Below are positions 25,920 to 36,434 of a stretch of DNA of 50,799 bases, one piece after another. Source of the DNA: Chitinivibrionales bacterium (GTDB lineage Bacteria; Fibrobacterota; Chitinivibrionia; Chitinivibrionales; JANQEN01); NCBI GenBank assembly GCA_028278335.1, contig JANQEN010000208.1, positions 1 through 50,799 of the forward strand. Reading direction: 5' to 3'. Position numbers and translations under genes: made by a program. Within the stretch, counting starts at the first letter, position 1. Every line of letters starts with the position of its first letter. Below the pieces are notes generated by a model, which saw only the letters and a program-made list of their open reading frames with translations, had not been told where the DNA came from and did not search any database.

Positions 25920-27224
25920 ATGTTCGTAATTATTAAAAAATGGTTTGCTGGGCTCAATCGATATGTGCGACCCTTTAAAAAGAGAAATCGTTACACCTTC
26001 CTTAAAAGAATCGGACAGGGTGGTTTGGCAAAGGTGTCCAAGTATTTTGATCCCTTTCTTTATAGGCTTCTTGCGGTTAAAGAGCTAAAACCGGATCGGG
26101 AGAAGAATAAAAACTTACGTCGATCCTTTATTACCGAAATGCGACTACTTGGTTATCTTGACCATCCTGGGATTGTTCCTATATATGACACCTTTGTAAA
26201 GTCAGACAATCGTTTACGATATGGCATGAAGTTGATAGATGGGGCGACCCTTACCAAAGTATTGCAAAGTGGAAAGCAGTTTACAATCCATAAATACCTT
26301 GATGTGTTTAGAAAGATATGTGATACCCTTGCCTATGTGCACGACAAGGGCGTTATTCATTTGGATGTCAAACCGGATAATGTTCTTATTGGACGTTATG
26401 GTGAGGTCATGGTTATGGATTGGGGAAATGCTCGTCTCTACAAACCGGAGATTTATTTTAATCATTTTAAAAATCAAATGGGCAATATCTCCTTAAAACC
26501 CTTTGAAGAGGAGGCTGATAATATGGTTCTTGGAACCCCCAATTATATGTCTCCAGAACAGACAAACACTCCACGGAAGTACCTGACTCCCTCCTCTGAC
26601 ATTTTTTCTGCTGGTATTATTCTCTATGAAATGCTGACCGGCATTCAACCCTTTGGTGGTATCACTAAAACCGCTGAAGTGGTAGAACAGATACGAACAA
26701 CCTCACCTAAAACACCCCATACCATCAATAGAGACATACCATTGCGTATCTCAATGATTTGCGAAAAGATGATCCATAAAAAACAGGAGAAGCGGTACCA
26801 GAGCTTTCGTGATGTAATCACCGACATTGACGAGTTTCTAAATTCTGGGCAGGCTTTTAAAACTAAGGAGTTTGCTCCCGGTGCAATAATCGTTGCAGAG
26901 GGTGATCATGGAGAATTTGCCTTTGCCATTGTATCAGGAAAGGTTAAGGTTTCTAAAAGAGTTAATGGGGAGGAAAAAACCTTAGCAACCCTTGGACACA
27001 ATGAGATTGTCGGTGAGTTGTCTGTCTTTTCGGAACAGCCCCGGGTTGCTACGGTCACAGCAATTGAACGCACAGTGATTCGTGTAATGGATAAACCCTC
27101 AGTAGATAAGGAATTGGAGAAGTTAAGTCCCTGGGTGGGTACTATGATTTCTGCATTGGCAACACGATTTGCCAGCCTCAATGAAAAGGTTGCCCAGATG
27201 GATCAATCAAAACAACTGGAATAA
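25920..27224 (+). CDS. Ser/Thr protein kinase with C-terminal cyclic-nucleotide-binding domain
   Basis: A 434-residue cytoplasmic Hanks-type kinase. Kinase motifs are IGQGGLAKV (Gly loop, about 31-39), AVKEL (catalytic Lys near 56), HLDVKPDN in place of HRDxKxxN (about 147-154) and DWG in place of DFG. An APE-like SPEQ follows. From about residue 315 there is a cNMP-binding domain (VAEGDHGEFAFAIVSGKVKV; GELSVFSEQPRVATVTA). Kinase plus CRP-like sensor in one chain suggests second-messenger control of phosphorylation. No transmembrane segment is seen. GAGGAAAAGG precedes the ATG. Confidence 0.87.
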   Translation: MFVIIKKWFAGLNRYVRPFKKRNRYTFLKRIGQGGLAKVSKYFDPFLYRLLAVKELKPDREKNKNLRRSFITEMRLLGYLDHPGIVPIYDTFVKSDNRLRYGMKLIDGATLTKVLQSGKQFTIHKYLDVFRKICDTLAYVHDKGVIHLDVKPDNVLIGRYGEVMVMDWGNARLYKPEIYFNHFKNQMGNISLKPFEEEADNMVLGTPNYMSPEQTNTPRKYLTPSSDIFSAGIILYEMLTGIQPFGGITKTAEVVEQIRTTSPKTPHTINRDIPLRISMICEKMIHKKQEKRYQSFRDVITDIDEFLNSGQAFKTKEFAPGAIIVAEGDHGEFAFAIVSGKVKVSKRVNGEEKTLATLGHNEIVGELSVFSEQPRVATVTAIERTVIRVMDKPSVDKELEKLSPWVGTMISALATRFASLNEKVAQMDQSKQLE

Positions 27225-27254
27225 CTACAAAGATTCTATCTAAGTGGCGGTAAT

Positions 27255-29864
27255 TTATCTAAATCGTCTTCTATTCTCAGGATGTTCCCATTTTATCTCT
27301 GGGTGTTTCTTAATCTTGATAATAAAGTAAAAGGAACCACCATCAAGTCCGGAAGGGTTCCAATTGAAGTTCATCTCCCAACATTCCAAATCACAAATAA
27401 AGTTTACCGAGTTGTTCATAAAACGACGCTCTTCGAAATTATAGGAGCTACCCCATGCTGCAGACCAAATATGAGAAAATTTAATATTGGCACTGGCACT
27501 TAATCTATAGGATTTATCGGTAGTAAAGTCATCATCGACATTTCTTCTGGATCGACTAAAATTGTAATCAGGACGAACACTGGCGCTCCAGCCTGGCTTG
27601 GAAAGATTGTTGTATCCTTGCATGTAATCCTCTGTGCGCAGTCCCTCTAAGATAATGAAATCACCACCCCAGAATTGGCCTTTGATGCCGGCAAGTTTTG
27701 GTCTTAGCGAAAAGGAGTAACGAAGTGGTTGTGGCGCTATAAGTTTATTCTCAGCGTTGTAGGGGGTAAAGGTGGAATTAAAGGTAAAATCAATGAGTTT
27801 ATTTGGAATACTTGCGCTAAGAGAGATGTCACTCCAATTGCGAGACTCTTTTTCAAAGTCATAGGACGCTCCTAAACTTAGATTGAGCAAGCTAAAGGTT
27901 CTATCCTTTGTCTCTTCTGAATCCTTTTTTTCTTTTCCCTTTGCTCGACCTTCAAAGAGGTTACCAATACGAAAGGATACTGACTGACTTCTCTTGTTGC
28001 TTCTTGGTGCATGGGAAACACCGATTCCCGGGAAGTCAACGGGCACCTCCTTTTTTGGGGTAAAGGTATAGCTTACACTGGGTGAAAGGGTATGACGCAT
28101 ACCAGTAAAGTTAAAAATTTTAATGGGAAAGAGACCATAGAGGCGTGTTGACATAGAAAGTCCCGTGTTCCACCAATAGGTATGTGCCTTAGAGACTGAG
28201 AAATCATTATCCATAAGATAAGTAGTATCTTGAAAACTGTATATAACCGTTGTGTCCCCTAAGGAATAGACCAGATACCTGGTTGTATCATCTAAGGTGA
28301 TGGTGTCGTAGGTGGTTCCGATAGTACCAGAGTCCAAGGGAATTGTATCATAGAGTGTTATATCTACCGTATCAAAGGTTCTGAAAGTATCAATATAGGC
28401 ATCATGTAAGGATTGGCTAATATTGAAAAAGGGGCTAATGTTGAACCACTTAAACAGTTTGAAGTTGGCACTCACCGGAATATTATGGGAAACACCCCCG
28501 TGGTGACGAAGGATCTCATCAGGTTCTCCCTTTCCCCTTTGTACAAGACGTTGTTTCCCCTGTAAAGAATAAGAGTAACGGATTTTGTTATACCACTTCT
28601 CCTTATCTTCATCTGCAGAGGTGCGTACCTCGTCATCTCTGTACGGAATTAATGGACGAGAACTAAGGTTAAAACCAAAGGATGGAAGGTCTTGATTGAC
28701 AATATTGTCCCGAAAGTTTTGTGTCCTGTTCCATGAAACATTGGCATTGGCATTAATTTTTTTAAAGTTCTTACTCAAGGAGAGATTGGCGTTGGTCTGC
28801 TGTTGATTAAGAAGCTCGGTCGTATCAACGGAATGCATTTTGTAATAGTTTTTATCTGACACAATACTTCCGCTACCGACCAGTTTCATACTGCCATCGG
28901 GGAGGATGTCCTGATTGTGACGATAATTCATTTGCCAACGCTGTTTGAGTTGCTCTGCATAGTTGTCAATGGCATAACTTCCGTCAAGGCTCCCATCAAA
29001 TAGATAGCGCAGTTTATAATTAGTATGTGCTCGTACTTCGTAGCTCTGAAATTCCATGACTCGTCCAGAAAGAGTAAGGTCAGAGTAGTCGTTGAGAGCC
29101 CAGTAGTACCCGATATTGTCAAGACGACCACCGTGATTGAAATTACCACCCCAGCGCGGTGTGAGCCAGCCACTCTGTCTTCCCCGCTCCAAAGGTGTGA
29201 CAAAATAGGGGAGTACAATGATTGGTGCATCACCCACATTGAGTACCACCGGCCTACTAATTGCCTTGTCACTGGGAATAATTTTTATATGCCTACCATA
29301 AAAGCAGTAATGCGCGGTGTCTTCCTTTGCACAGGAAGTGTAGGCTCCATCTTCAATATAAAAGCTTTTATCATCGGACATGGCAATCATATTGCCATTG
29401 TATTTTGAATCAGAGGAGTGGGCGGTGCCAAAGGTAACCTTGCCTCGCTTTGTTACCAAATTGTAAACCATATTATCCCCCACAACGGTATCCTCTCCGT
29501 CAATGAGTTGGGGGTGACCCGTGGCAACAAGCACATCCTCTCTCAGTAATAGGTGAATTGTATCAGCATAGAGGGTCATGTCATGATAGGAAACCTCACC
29601 ATTGCTATACATGAGGATAATTTTGTTTTCAAGGTCGTATTCGATGAAATCAGCCTTATAACTTACAGTATCCTTCTTTACACTTGATGAATTTTCTTTT
29701 ATAAGAGTATCTTTTAGAGTATCAGTGGAGATTGATACAAGTGAATCTGTTGCAATGGGCATGGTATCTTGTAAAAGAGTATCCCTAGGTTGACCATGTA
29801 ATGGTATTCCTAATGCAAAAGGAATGATTAGAAAAATATAGTTGGTCAATCTACTGATACACAT
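27255..29864 (-). CDS. lptD: LptD/OstA-like outer-membrane LPS assembly protein
   Basis: An 869-residue exported outer-membrane protein. After a signal peptide (about 1-25) and a Ser/Thr/Asp-rich linker comes an OstA/LptA-like beta-jellyroll (about 65-180: KADFIEYDLENKIILMY, GHPQLIDGEDTVVGDNM). The long C-terminal barrel starts near IIVLPYFVTPLERGRQSG, a motif typical of LptD in FCB bacteria, and the last residues are basic (RRRFR). LptD with LptE inserts lipopolysaccharide into the outer leaflet. No lptE or other lpt gene is adjacent. It converges on the kinase gene with a 30-base gap. Confidence 0.87.
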   Translation of the reverse strand: MCISRLTNYIFLIIPFALGIPLHGQPRDTLLQDTMPIATDSLVSISTDTLKDTLIKENSSSVKKDTVSYKADFIEYDLENKIILMYSNGEVSYHDMTLYADTIHLLLREDVLVATGHPQLIDGEDTVVGDNMVYNLVTKRGKVTFGTAHSSDSKYNGNMIAMSDDKSFYIEDGAYTSCAKEDTAHYCFYGRHIKIIPSDKAISRPVVLNVGDAPIIVLPYFVTPLERGRQSGWLTPRWGGNFNHGGRLDNIGYYWALNDYSDLTLSGRVMEFQSYEVRAHTNYKLRYLFDGSLDGSYAIDNYAEQLKQRWQMNYRHNQDILPDGSMKLVGSGSIVSDKNYYKMHSVDTTELLNQQQTNANLSLSKNFKKINANANVSWNRTQNFRDNIVNQDLPSFGFNLSSRPLIPYRDDEVRTSADEDKEKWYNKIRYSYSLQGKQRLVQRGKGEPDEILRHHGGVSHNIPVSANFKLFKWFNISPFFNISQSLHDAYIDTFRTFDTVDITLYDTIPLDSGTIGTTYDTITLDDTTRYLVYSLGDTTVIYSFQDTTYLMDNDFSVSKAHTYWWNTGLSMSTRLYGLFPIKIFNFTGMRHTLSPSVSYTFTPKKEVPVDFPGIGVSHAPRSNKRSQSVSFRIGNLFEGRAKGKEKKDSEETKDRTFSLLNLSLGASYDFEKESRNWSDISLSASIPNKLIDFTFNSTFTPYNAENKLIAPQPLRYSFSLRPKLAGIKGQFWGGDFIILEGLRTEDYMQGYNNLSKPGWSASVRPDYNFSRSRRNVDDDFTTDKSYRLSASANIKFSHIWSAAWGSSYNFEERRFMNNSVNFICDLECWEMNFNWNPSGLDGGSFYFIIKIKKHPEIKWEHPENRRRFR

Positions 29865-30060
29865 ATGATAATATTGATTAAGAAATATTTAATTTAAGTT
29901 AGGTTCGATTTTATTTCAAATTTCATTAAATCAATCAAAATTTTTGAGGTAGCTAATTAAATGACAATTTCAGAGTTTAATTCAAGGGGCGAAAAATAAT
30001 ATATATCCCCAGGGGGATTTAAAGGGGGATACAATAAGCATTTTCCTTGCCGGGTTTAAG

Positions 30061-30090
30061 CTCTAAGCGAGCGCGCGATCTTGCTCAGAG
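30061..30090. other. Strong hairpin in intergenic region
   Basis: CTCTAAGCGAG (30061-30071) pairs with CTTGCTCAGAG (30080-30090) at 10 of 11 positions around a CGCGCGAT loop. It lies in the 366-base gap 29865-30230, which also has the palindrome ATCCCCAGGGGGAT (30005-30018) and a terminator, but no gene I can see. It may be a small RNA or repeat remnant. Confidence 0.3.
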
Positions 30091-30171
30091 GGTGAGGCCC
30101 TTCCATAATTTTATTAAACAACATAATTTGCTTCTTAAATCATTAAAATAAACTGTGAAAGACTGTAAAAA

Positions 30172-30210
30172 ATAAAAAAAAGCCCTTAGTTTAGAACAAA
30201 GGGCTTTTTA
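30172..30210 (-). terminator. Intrinsic terminator after the OFA transporter
   Basis: AGCCCTT (30181-30187) and AAGGGCT (30199-30205) form the stem; the minus strand continues into a run of eight T. It ends transcription of the gene 30231-31481. Confidence 0.88.
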
Positions 30211-30230
30211 TATTAAAAATTGATAAAGTC

Positions 30231-31481
30231 TTAAGCTTTTTTAGGTGGCTTTACTGCTGCAGCAATGAGTGCCGCGACAATACAGAGAATTCCGCAGCCA
30301 GTGAAGGCTACCGGAAAATTTCCAAGATCACCTAGTCTTCCGCCCACAATAGGACCAAAGATTCCACCAACACCATAGGAAAGGAATACCCATCCATAAA
30401 GTTGGCCGATATGTTTGGCACCAAAGGTGTCAGCTGTCAATGTAGGGAAGAGTGCAAAGTTACCACCAAAGTTGAATCCAATGAGAGTTGCTGCAATAAA
30501 GAGCAATCCCGGTGTTCCTGCCATTTTTACAAAGGCGATCATCAACACACCCTGAGTTGCACACATAATTATAACGGATAATTTTCTACCAAGCTTATCA
30601 GACATTGATCCCCAGGCAATTCTACCAATACCATTTGCCAAGGAGAAGAATACTGCCATAGCTGTCCCTGCTGTGGCACTTGCTGCCTCTGCACTCATTC
30701 CAGTGGCCTGTAAGGCTTCTTTAGGAAAGAGTTTCATAAGACCAATAGTCATGAGGCCGGCGCCAGCACTGATCATGAAGGTGATAAAGATCATATAAAA
30801 TTGTGGTGTCTTTAACATCTCGCCACTCAGAAAGTTTACACCCTCTGCAGCTTGTCCAGCTTTAGGAGCGGGTGGTGTCCAACCTTCAGGCTGCCAACCT
30901 TCTGGAGGAAATACCATCCACATTCCACCAATGACAACCATGATCAAAAAGGCAACACCGTAGATTATAAAGGTTTGACTAAGACCAACATTAGCAATAA
31001 GATGTCCCCAAGCACCAGCAAATTTTACCCAACCCATGGCTCCAAAACCAAATCCTGCAACCGCGAGACCGGTAATAAGTCCCTTTTTGTCAGGGAACCA
31101 ACGCATTCCCACAGCAATGGGTACAACATAGGCGAGGCCAATACCACTACCGCCAACAACACCAATAAAAAGAATAAGTAGTGTAGGATTTGTTCCACCA
31201 AAAAGTCCACCAAGGATATACCCAAGTCCTAATACAAGACCGCCGGAAATAGCCAGTTTTTTGGGGCCCCATTTAGGCATAAGGCGGCCTGCAATTACCA
31301 TCACAATAGCAAAAAAAGCAAGACCCGCAGCAAATACAAGCTGGGTCTGGGCTTTTGTCCACCCTGCTTTAACAAGGGATGGGGTAAACACAGACCATGC
31401 ATAAATCGCACCAAGTGCAAGTTGAATGAGAATAGCCCCGACAACAGCCAGCCACCGATTCATCACTTTCTGTTCTGACAT
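30231..31481 (-). CDS. OFA-family major facilitator (oxalate/formate antiporter-like)
   Basis: A 416-residue, 12-helix inner-membrane transporter. I start it at ATG 31481 (MSEQKVMNRW), which has AAGGAGT 9 bases upstream, rather than at an upstream in-frame start at 31523. Family features are QLALGAIYAWSVFTPSL in helix 1, the MPKWGPKK loop 2-3 motif and SDKLGRK in loop 8-9. OFA members exchange oxalate/formate or move pyruvate, lactate or acetate. It lies directly downstream of the acetyl-CoA synthetase gene, separated by a terminator, so a small monocarboxylate such as acetate is the likely substrate. Confidence 0.87.
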   Translation of the reverse strand: MSEQKVMNRWLAVVGAILIQLALGAIYAWSVFTPSLVKAGWTKAQTQLVFAAGLAFFAIVMVIAGRLMPKWGPKKLAISGGLVLGLGYILGGLFGGTNPTLLILFIGVVGGSGIGLAYVVPIAVGMRWFPDKKGLITGLAVAGFGFGAMGWVKFAGAWGHLIANVGLSQTFIIYGVAFLIMVVIGGMWMVFPPEGWQPEGWTPPAPKAGQAAEGVNFLSGEMLKTPQFYMIFITFMISAGAGLMTIGLMKLFPKEALQATGMSAEAASATAGTAMAVFFSLANGIGRIAWGSMSDKLGRKLSVIIMCATQGVLMIAFVKMAGTPGLLFIAATLIGFNFGGNFALFPTLTADTFGAKHIGQLYGWVFLSYGVGGIFGPIVGGRLGDLGNFPVAFTGCGILCIVAALIAAAVKPPKKA

Positions 31482-31508
31482 CTTTGTTTTACTCCTTTTT
31501 TTAAATCG

Positions 31509-31546
31509 AAAAAAGCCGAACATACGCAGGGTACATTCGGCTTTAG
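31509..31546 (-). terminator. Intrinsic terminator between acsA and the OFA transporter
   Basis: AAAGCCGAA and TTCGGCTTTTTT (minus strand) form a 9-bp stem and T-run, 20 bases after the acsA stop and about 30 bases before the transporter start. Partial read-through would set the ratio of the two products. Confidence 0.82.
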
Positions 31547-31564
31547 TTATTTCAGTTATATCGC

Positions 31565-33517
31565 TTAGGGATTAATCTGTTTGCCAGCTTCAATAAGACT
31601 CTCTACAACACTTGGATCTGCAAGTGTTGAAGTGTCACCAATAGATCCGGTGTCTTTTTCTGCAATCTTACGAAGGATACGGCGCATGATCTTTCCTGAA
31701 CGTGTCTTTGGAAGACCTGGTGCTGGGTGAAGTACGTCAGGAGTGGCAATTGGGCCAATCTCTGCGCGAACATGCTTTTTAAGCTCAGCCATAAGTTCGT
31801 CTGTGTACTCTTCACCAACATTAAGGGTTACGTAAGCATAGATGCCCTGACCTTTAATGTCATGAGGGAATCCAACAACTGCCGCTTCGGCAACCTTAGG
31901 ATGAGAAACAAGCGCACTTTCAACTTCTGCTGTACCCATACGATGACCAGATACATTGATAACGTCATCTACGCGGCCAGTAATCCAGTAGTAACCATCT
32001 TCGTCGCGACGGGCACCATCACCGGTGAAGTAGTAACCTTTAAACATGTCAAAGTAGGTGCTTTCAAAACGTTCATGATCGCCAAAAAGTGTACGCATCT
32101 GACCAGGCCAGGGGCGTTTGATAGCAAGAACACCAGTGCAAGCGCCTTCGAGTTCATTTCCTTGGTCATCAAGAATTACCGGTTCTACGCCAAAGAAAGG
32201 AAGGGTTGCTGAACCAGGTTTTGTTCCCCATGCTCCTGGAAGAGGAGTGATAAGGATTCCACCGGTTTCTGTTTGCCACCAGGTGTCAACAATGGGGCAA
32301 TTTTCGTGACCGATATTCTTATGATACCACATCCAAGCTTCTGGATTAATTGGCTCACCAACGGTTCCAAGAAGATTGAGAGAAGAGAGATCACAATTAG
32401 CAGGGAGCTCAGTACCCTTTGCTGCAATTGCGCGAATAGCAGTAGGAGCTGTGTAGAACTGATTAACCTTGAATTTATCAACAACTTTCCAGAAACGGTC
32501 AGCTTCAGGATAGGTTGGAACACCTTCAAACATAATGGTTTTGGCACCATTACAAAGAGGTCCATAAATGATGTATGAGTGACCGGTTACCCAACCGATG
32601 TCAGCAGTACACCAGTACATATCACCATCATGATAATCAAATACGTATTTGTGGGTTAACGTAGCATAAATCATGTATCCACCAACATTATGCTGAACAC
32701 CCTTAGGTTTTCCAGTTGATCCAGATGTGTAAAGAATGAATAGCGGATCTTCTGCATCCATCTCTTCACAGGGGCAGTCTGCGTCGACCTTTGCCATTTC
32801 GTCGTCCCACCATACGTCACGTCCTTCAGTCATTGGAACATCAACACCGGTACGTTTTACAACAACAATTTTTCTTACACAGGGAGCTTTTTCTGCAGCA
32901 GCGTCTGCGTTTGTTTTCATGGGCACGTTATTTTTTGCACCGCGAAGGCCAGTATCCTGTGTAATAATCACCTGACAATCAGAATCATTACAACGATCAG
33001 CCAAAGCATCCGGTGAAAAGGCACCAAAAACGATTGAATGGATCGCACCAATACGAGCACAGGCCATCATTGCAACAGCAAGCTCTGGTACCATCTGCAT
33101 GTAAATAGAAACACGGTCGCCTTTTTTAACACCATTATTCTTAAGAACATTGGCAAACTTACATACCTGTTCGTGAAGTTCCTTATAGGTCAAAGTTTTA
33201 TCTGTGCCAGGCTCATTACCTTCCCAGATAATTGCTGGTTGGTCACCACGAGTTTCAAGATGACGATCCAATGCATTATAGGTAATATTTGTTTTACCAC
33301 CAATAAACCATTTGATATCGATTTTACCATCGTTACGATTGTAATTATGCTCCGTAACTTTGTCCCATTTCTTAAACCAGTGAAATTGATCGGCCATTTC
33401 AGTCCAAAATCCTTCAGGATCTGAAAGAGATCTGTCGTACATCTCTTTGTACTGTTCTAAGCTTTTAATGTGGGCTTTTTCAGTAAAACTGACCGGAGGT
33501 GGGAACTTGTCACTCAT
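31565..33517 (-). CDS. acsA: Acetyl-CoA synthetase (AMP-forming)
   Basis: A 650-residue enzyme, the usual length, that converts acetate, ATP and CoA to acetyl-CoA through acetyl-AMP. The P-loop-like [11 protein letters not shown] (about 265-275), [10 protein letters not shown] and the hinge/A8 region [13 protein letters not shown] are all present. The catalytic lysine that is acetylated in regulation lies in [11 protein letters not shown] near residue 610. AAGGAG lies 8 bases before the ATG. It is followed by a terminator and an OFA-family transporter, together forming an acetate uptake and activation pair. Confidence 0.96.
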   Translation of the reverse strand: MSDKFPPPVSFTEKAHIKSLEQYKEMYDRSLSDPEGFWTEMADQFHWFKKWDKVTEHNYNRNDGKIDIKWFIGGKTNITYNALDRHLETRGDQPAIIWEGNEPGTDKTLTYKELHEQVCKFANVLKNNGVKKGDRVSIYMQMVPELAVAMMACARIGAIHSIVFGAFSPDALADRCNDSDCQVIITQDTGLRGAKNNVPMKTNADAAAEKAPCVRKIVVVKRTGVDVPMTEGRDVWWDDEMAKVDADCPCEEMDAEDPLFILYTSGSTGKPKGVQHNVGGYMIYATLTHKYVFDYHDGDMYWCTADIGWVTGHSYIIYGPLCNGAKTIMFEGVPTYPEADRFWKVVDKFKVNQFYTAPTAIRAIAAKGTELPANCDLSSLNLLGTVGEPINPEAWMWYHKNIGHENCPIVDTWWQTETGGILITPLPGAWGTKPGSATLPFFGVEPVILDDQGNELEGACTGVLAIKRPWPGQMRTLFGDHERFESTYFDMFKGYYFTGDGARRDEDGYYWITGRVDDVINVSGHRMGTAEVESALVSHPKVAEAAVVGFPHDIKGQGIYAYVTLNVGEEYTDELMAELKKHVRAEIGPIATPDVLHPAPGLPKTRSGKIMRRILRKIAEKDTGSIGDTSTLADPSVVESLIEAGKQINP

Positions 33518-33860
33518 CTGAATCTCCTTTTTTATAAGTGAAATATAGGTAACGGCATAAACACCAAAAATCTCTATTTTTTACTACTTTTTCAAACGGT
33601 AAAACCATTCAATCTAAGAATCTGATAATATAAATAACTGATATCAGGTATTCAAGGATTTTCATATAGAATATTTAAATATTAGATATAAAAAATTACG
33701 AATTATTATAGTGCTATGCGCAATAAATATAGGTTCTGTAAAAAGAGCGGAATATTAGTAAACTATTAGATGTTTTGAAAGAAGGAATTTCTATGTTTAA
33801 AGGGTGAGATTTCAATATTTTTTGGAAAAATAGAGAGATCCCCTTTGATAAAAATTTATA

Positions 33861-34011
33861 TTGACGATATAAAGCCAAAGCATTATTTTGAGCTTGTCGT
33901 TTAAATCATTGAGAAGGAATTTATTAATTAAGATATAATTGTAAAAGTTAATGAGATTTAATGAATTAAAGAGATATCTGCTGGTGTATAGCCGGAGGTA
34001 TCTCTTTTTTT
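33861..34011 (+). ncRNA. Candidate small RNA or pyrG leader ending in an intrinsic terminator
   Basis: A promoter-like pair, TTGACG (33861-33866) and TATTTT (33884-33889) with 17-base spacing, would start a transcript near 33896. It would end at a terminator: GAGATATCT (33971-33979) with AGGTATCTC (33996-34004), followed by eight T. No ORF lies between. The terminator stands 90 bases before pyrG, so this is either a free RNA of about 115 nt or an attenuated leader of pyrG. The rest of the 584-base gap (33518-34101) shows nothing clear. Confidence 0.4.
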
Positions 34012-34101
34012 GTAATTATATTCTTGACAATGCTTTATATGCTTAACATTCATGAAATTAAATATTGTCTACCATATATTCTCACATTGGAGTAAAACAG
34101 C

Positions 34102-35694
34102 ATGCCTAAATACATTTTCATAACTGGCGGAGTGGTATCATCCTTAGGAAAAGGAATAACAGCTGCATCAATTGGACTTTTACTAAAATCCCGTGGAGTC
34201 AGTGTAATTCACCAGAAATTTGACCCCTATCTTAATGTTGACCCAGGTACCATGAATCCTTACCAGCATGGGGAAGTATATGTAACCGATGATGGCGCGG
34301 AAACTGATCTTGATCTTGGCCATTATGAACGATTTACAGGAGTTACAACAACAAGGAATTGTAACTATACCACAGGAAGAATTTATAACGAGATAATCAA
34401 ACAGGAGCGTCGAGGAGACTTTTTAGGGGGCACTGTTCAAGTAGTCCCTCATGTAACAACAGAAATATGTAATGGTATTCGATCGGTGAGTAGCCCTGAC
34501 GTTGATGTGGTTATCAGCGAGATTGGTGGTACGGTTGGTGATATTGAGAGCCTTCCCTTTTTAGAAGCCCTTAGGCAATTTCGTCAAGTAGAGGGGAGTA
34601 GCAACGTCCTCTTTTTGCATGTGACACTTATCCCTTTTCTTAGAAAAGCTGGTGAGGTAAAAACCAAACCAACCCAACATTCAGTGGGAAGACTTCGCGA
34701 AATAGGTATCATTCCGGATGTGCTCATTTGTCGCACTGAAAAACATCTTGATAAAGAGGTGCGAAGGAAATTGTCTCTCTTTTGTAATGTTGACGAAGAG
34801 GCGGTCATTGAGGCCTTTGATGTAAAAAATACCATTTATGAAGTTCCGCTAAATTATGCAGAGCAAAACCTTGATCATTTAGTAGTCGATTGTTTAGGTT
34901 TAAAAGCGGGAAGACGGAATTTGCGTCCCTGGAGAGAGTACGTAGAGAATGTAGTTAATGCCAAGCACTCCGTAAAAATTGGTGTCGTTGGTAAGTATTC
35001 CGAACTTTTAGATGCTTATAAATCGATTCATGAGTCACTTAACCATGCTGGAGCACATAATAGTGCCACCGTAGAAATAGTCAGTATCTCCTCTGAGGAT
35101 ATTGAGGAGAAGGGGCCAGAGAAGGTACTCAAAGAGATTGATGGTATTTTGGTACCCGGTGGGTTTGGATCACGTGGATTAGAGGGAAAAATTCAAGCTA
35201 TCCGCTATGCCCGTGAAAAAAAGGTGCCCTTTTTTGGTATTTGTTTGGGTATGCAAACTGCAGTCATAGAGTTTGCTCGTAATGTACTAAAGCTTCCCAA
35301 AGCGGACAGTTTTGAAAACAATGAAAAAACGCCAGATCCTGTGATCCATCTAATGGAGGAGCAAAAGCGTATCATGAATATGGGCGGGACCATGCGTTTG
35401 GGCGCATACCCCTGTGTACTTAAAAAGGGAACAAAAATTGGCAAGAGTTACGGAAAGAACACTATAAGCGAACGTCATCGTCATCGCTATGAATTTAATA
35501 ATGATTATCGAGAACAGTTCGAAAAGGCTGGTATGATCATCTCAGGATTGTCACCGGATGGAATGCTTGTTGAAACAGTTGAACTAAAGAATCATCCCTG
35601 GTTTGTGGGAGTACAGTTTCATCCCGAATTTAAGTCAAGACCAATTACTCCCCATCCAATCTTTAGGGATTTTATCAAGGCGAGTATTAAATAA
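34102..35694 (+). CDS. pyrG: CTP synthase
   Basis: A 530-residue enzyme that aminates UTP to CTP using glutamine and ATP. The synthetase domain (1-265) starts with [14 protein letters not shown], the P-loop-like motif, and includes [15 protein letters not shown]. The glutaminase domain holds GICLGMQ with the catalytic Cys (near residue 380) and HPEF near 514 with the His-Glu of the triad. GGAG lies 9 bases before the ATG. A terminator 90 bases upstream suggests that pyrG has its own promoter just before it or is controlled by attenuation. Confidence 0.97.
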   Translation: MPKYIFITGGVVSSLGKGITAASIGLLLKSRGVSVIHQKFDPYLNVDPGTMNPYQHGEVYVTDDGAETDLDLGHYERFTGVTTTRNCNYTTGRIYNEIIKQERRGDFLGGTVQVVPHVTTEICNGIRSVSSPDVDVVISEIGGTVGDIESLPFLEALRQFRQVEGSSNVLFLHVTLIPFLRKAGEVKTKPTQHSVGRLREIGIIPDVLICRTEKHLDKEVRRKLSLFCNVDEEAVIEAFDVKNTIYEVPLNYAEQNLDHLVVDCLGLKAGRRNLRPWREYVENVVNAKHSVKIGVVGKYSELLDAYKSIHESLNHAGAHNSATVEIVSISSEDIEEKGPEKVLKEIDGILVPGGFGSRGLEGKIQAIRYAREKKVPFFGICLGMQTAVIEFARNVLKLPKADSFENNEKTPDPVIHLMEEQKRIMNMGGTMRLGAYPCVLKKGTKIGKSYGKNTISERHRHRYEFNNDYREQFEKAGMIISGLSPDGMLVETVELKNHPWFVGVQFHPEFKSRPITPHPIFRDFIKASIK

Positions 35695-35699
35695 GGTAA

Positions 35700-36434
35700 T
35701 TACTTGCCATCAGCAAGTCGAGAAATAAGAAATTCCGGGAGACGATGTTTACGCATTTTCTCCTGACATTTCTCTATATCGTAATCAATACGACGGATGG
35801 TAAGTGTTTTTGCTTCGGAGTCTAATACGCCATAACTAGCTTGAGGATTGCGATCACGGGGTTGTCCAACACTTCCTACGTTGATCAGATAGTGGGTGTC
35901 ACCATCATTGGAGTAGTCCAAAAAGTTTTCCTGGCTCACATTGATCTGTTGACTCTCATCAATGGAAATCATGATCGGGATATGGGTATGTCCTACAAAG
36001 CAGAACTTGGTGGAAAAGAACTGAAAATTAAAGGCCGCTTCTTCAACAGAAGTTATATAGTACCACATTTTCGGTTCATAGGGTGTGGAGTGAACGTAGG
36101 TTTTCTCTTCGTCCACATGTATCATTGGTAAATTCTCTAAAAAGGTTTTTGAATCAGGAGTCAGCTGTTTTGTAGACCACTCTATTGCTCGTTTGGCATT
36201 GATATTAAAATTTTGCGTGGAGAGTGTGTCAAGGACTGCCGCATCGTGGTTACCCAGAAGTATAATGGGGCATTTTGTGCTGATAAGCTGAATACATTCG
36301 TTGGGGTTTGGGCCGTAGCCAATAACATCACCGAGGCAGATCACCTTATCAATATTAAGCGATTCAATGTCGTAGAGAACCGCTGAAAGCGCCTCAAGAT
36401 TTGCATGTATATCAGAAATTATTGCCGTTCTCAT
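35700..36434 (-). CDS. Calcineurin-like metallophosphoesterase
   Basis: A 244-residue phosphoesterase with the dimetal motifs in order: SDIHANLEAL (8-17), GDVIGYG (about 35-41), GNHDAA (about 61-66) and GHTH (about 148-151). Close relatives act on phosphodiesters or protein phosphates. The ATG overlaps the stop of the FHA gene by one base (TAATG), so the two are coupled. An FHA protein, which binds phosphothreonine, next to a phosphatase-fold enzyme suggests a phospho-signalling pair; the kinase at 25920 could belong to the same network, as inference. Confidence 0.87.
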   Translation of the reverse strand: MRTAIISDIHANLEALSAVLYDIESLNIDKVICLGDVIGYGPNPNECIQLISTKCPIILLGNHDAAVLDTLSTQNFNINAKRAIEWSTKQLTPDSKTFLENLPMIHVDEEKTYVHSTPYEPKMWYYITSVEEAAFNFQFFSTKFCFVGHTHIPIMISIDESQQINVSQENFLDYSNDGDTHYLINVGSVGQPRDRNPQASYGVLDSEAKTLTIRRIDYDIEKCQEKMRKHRLPEFLISRLADGK

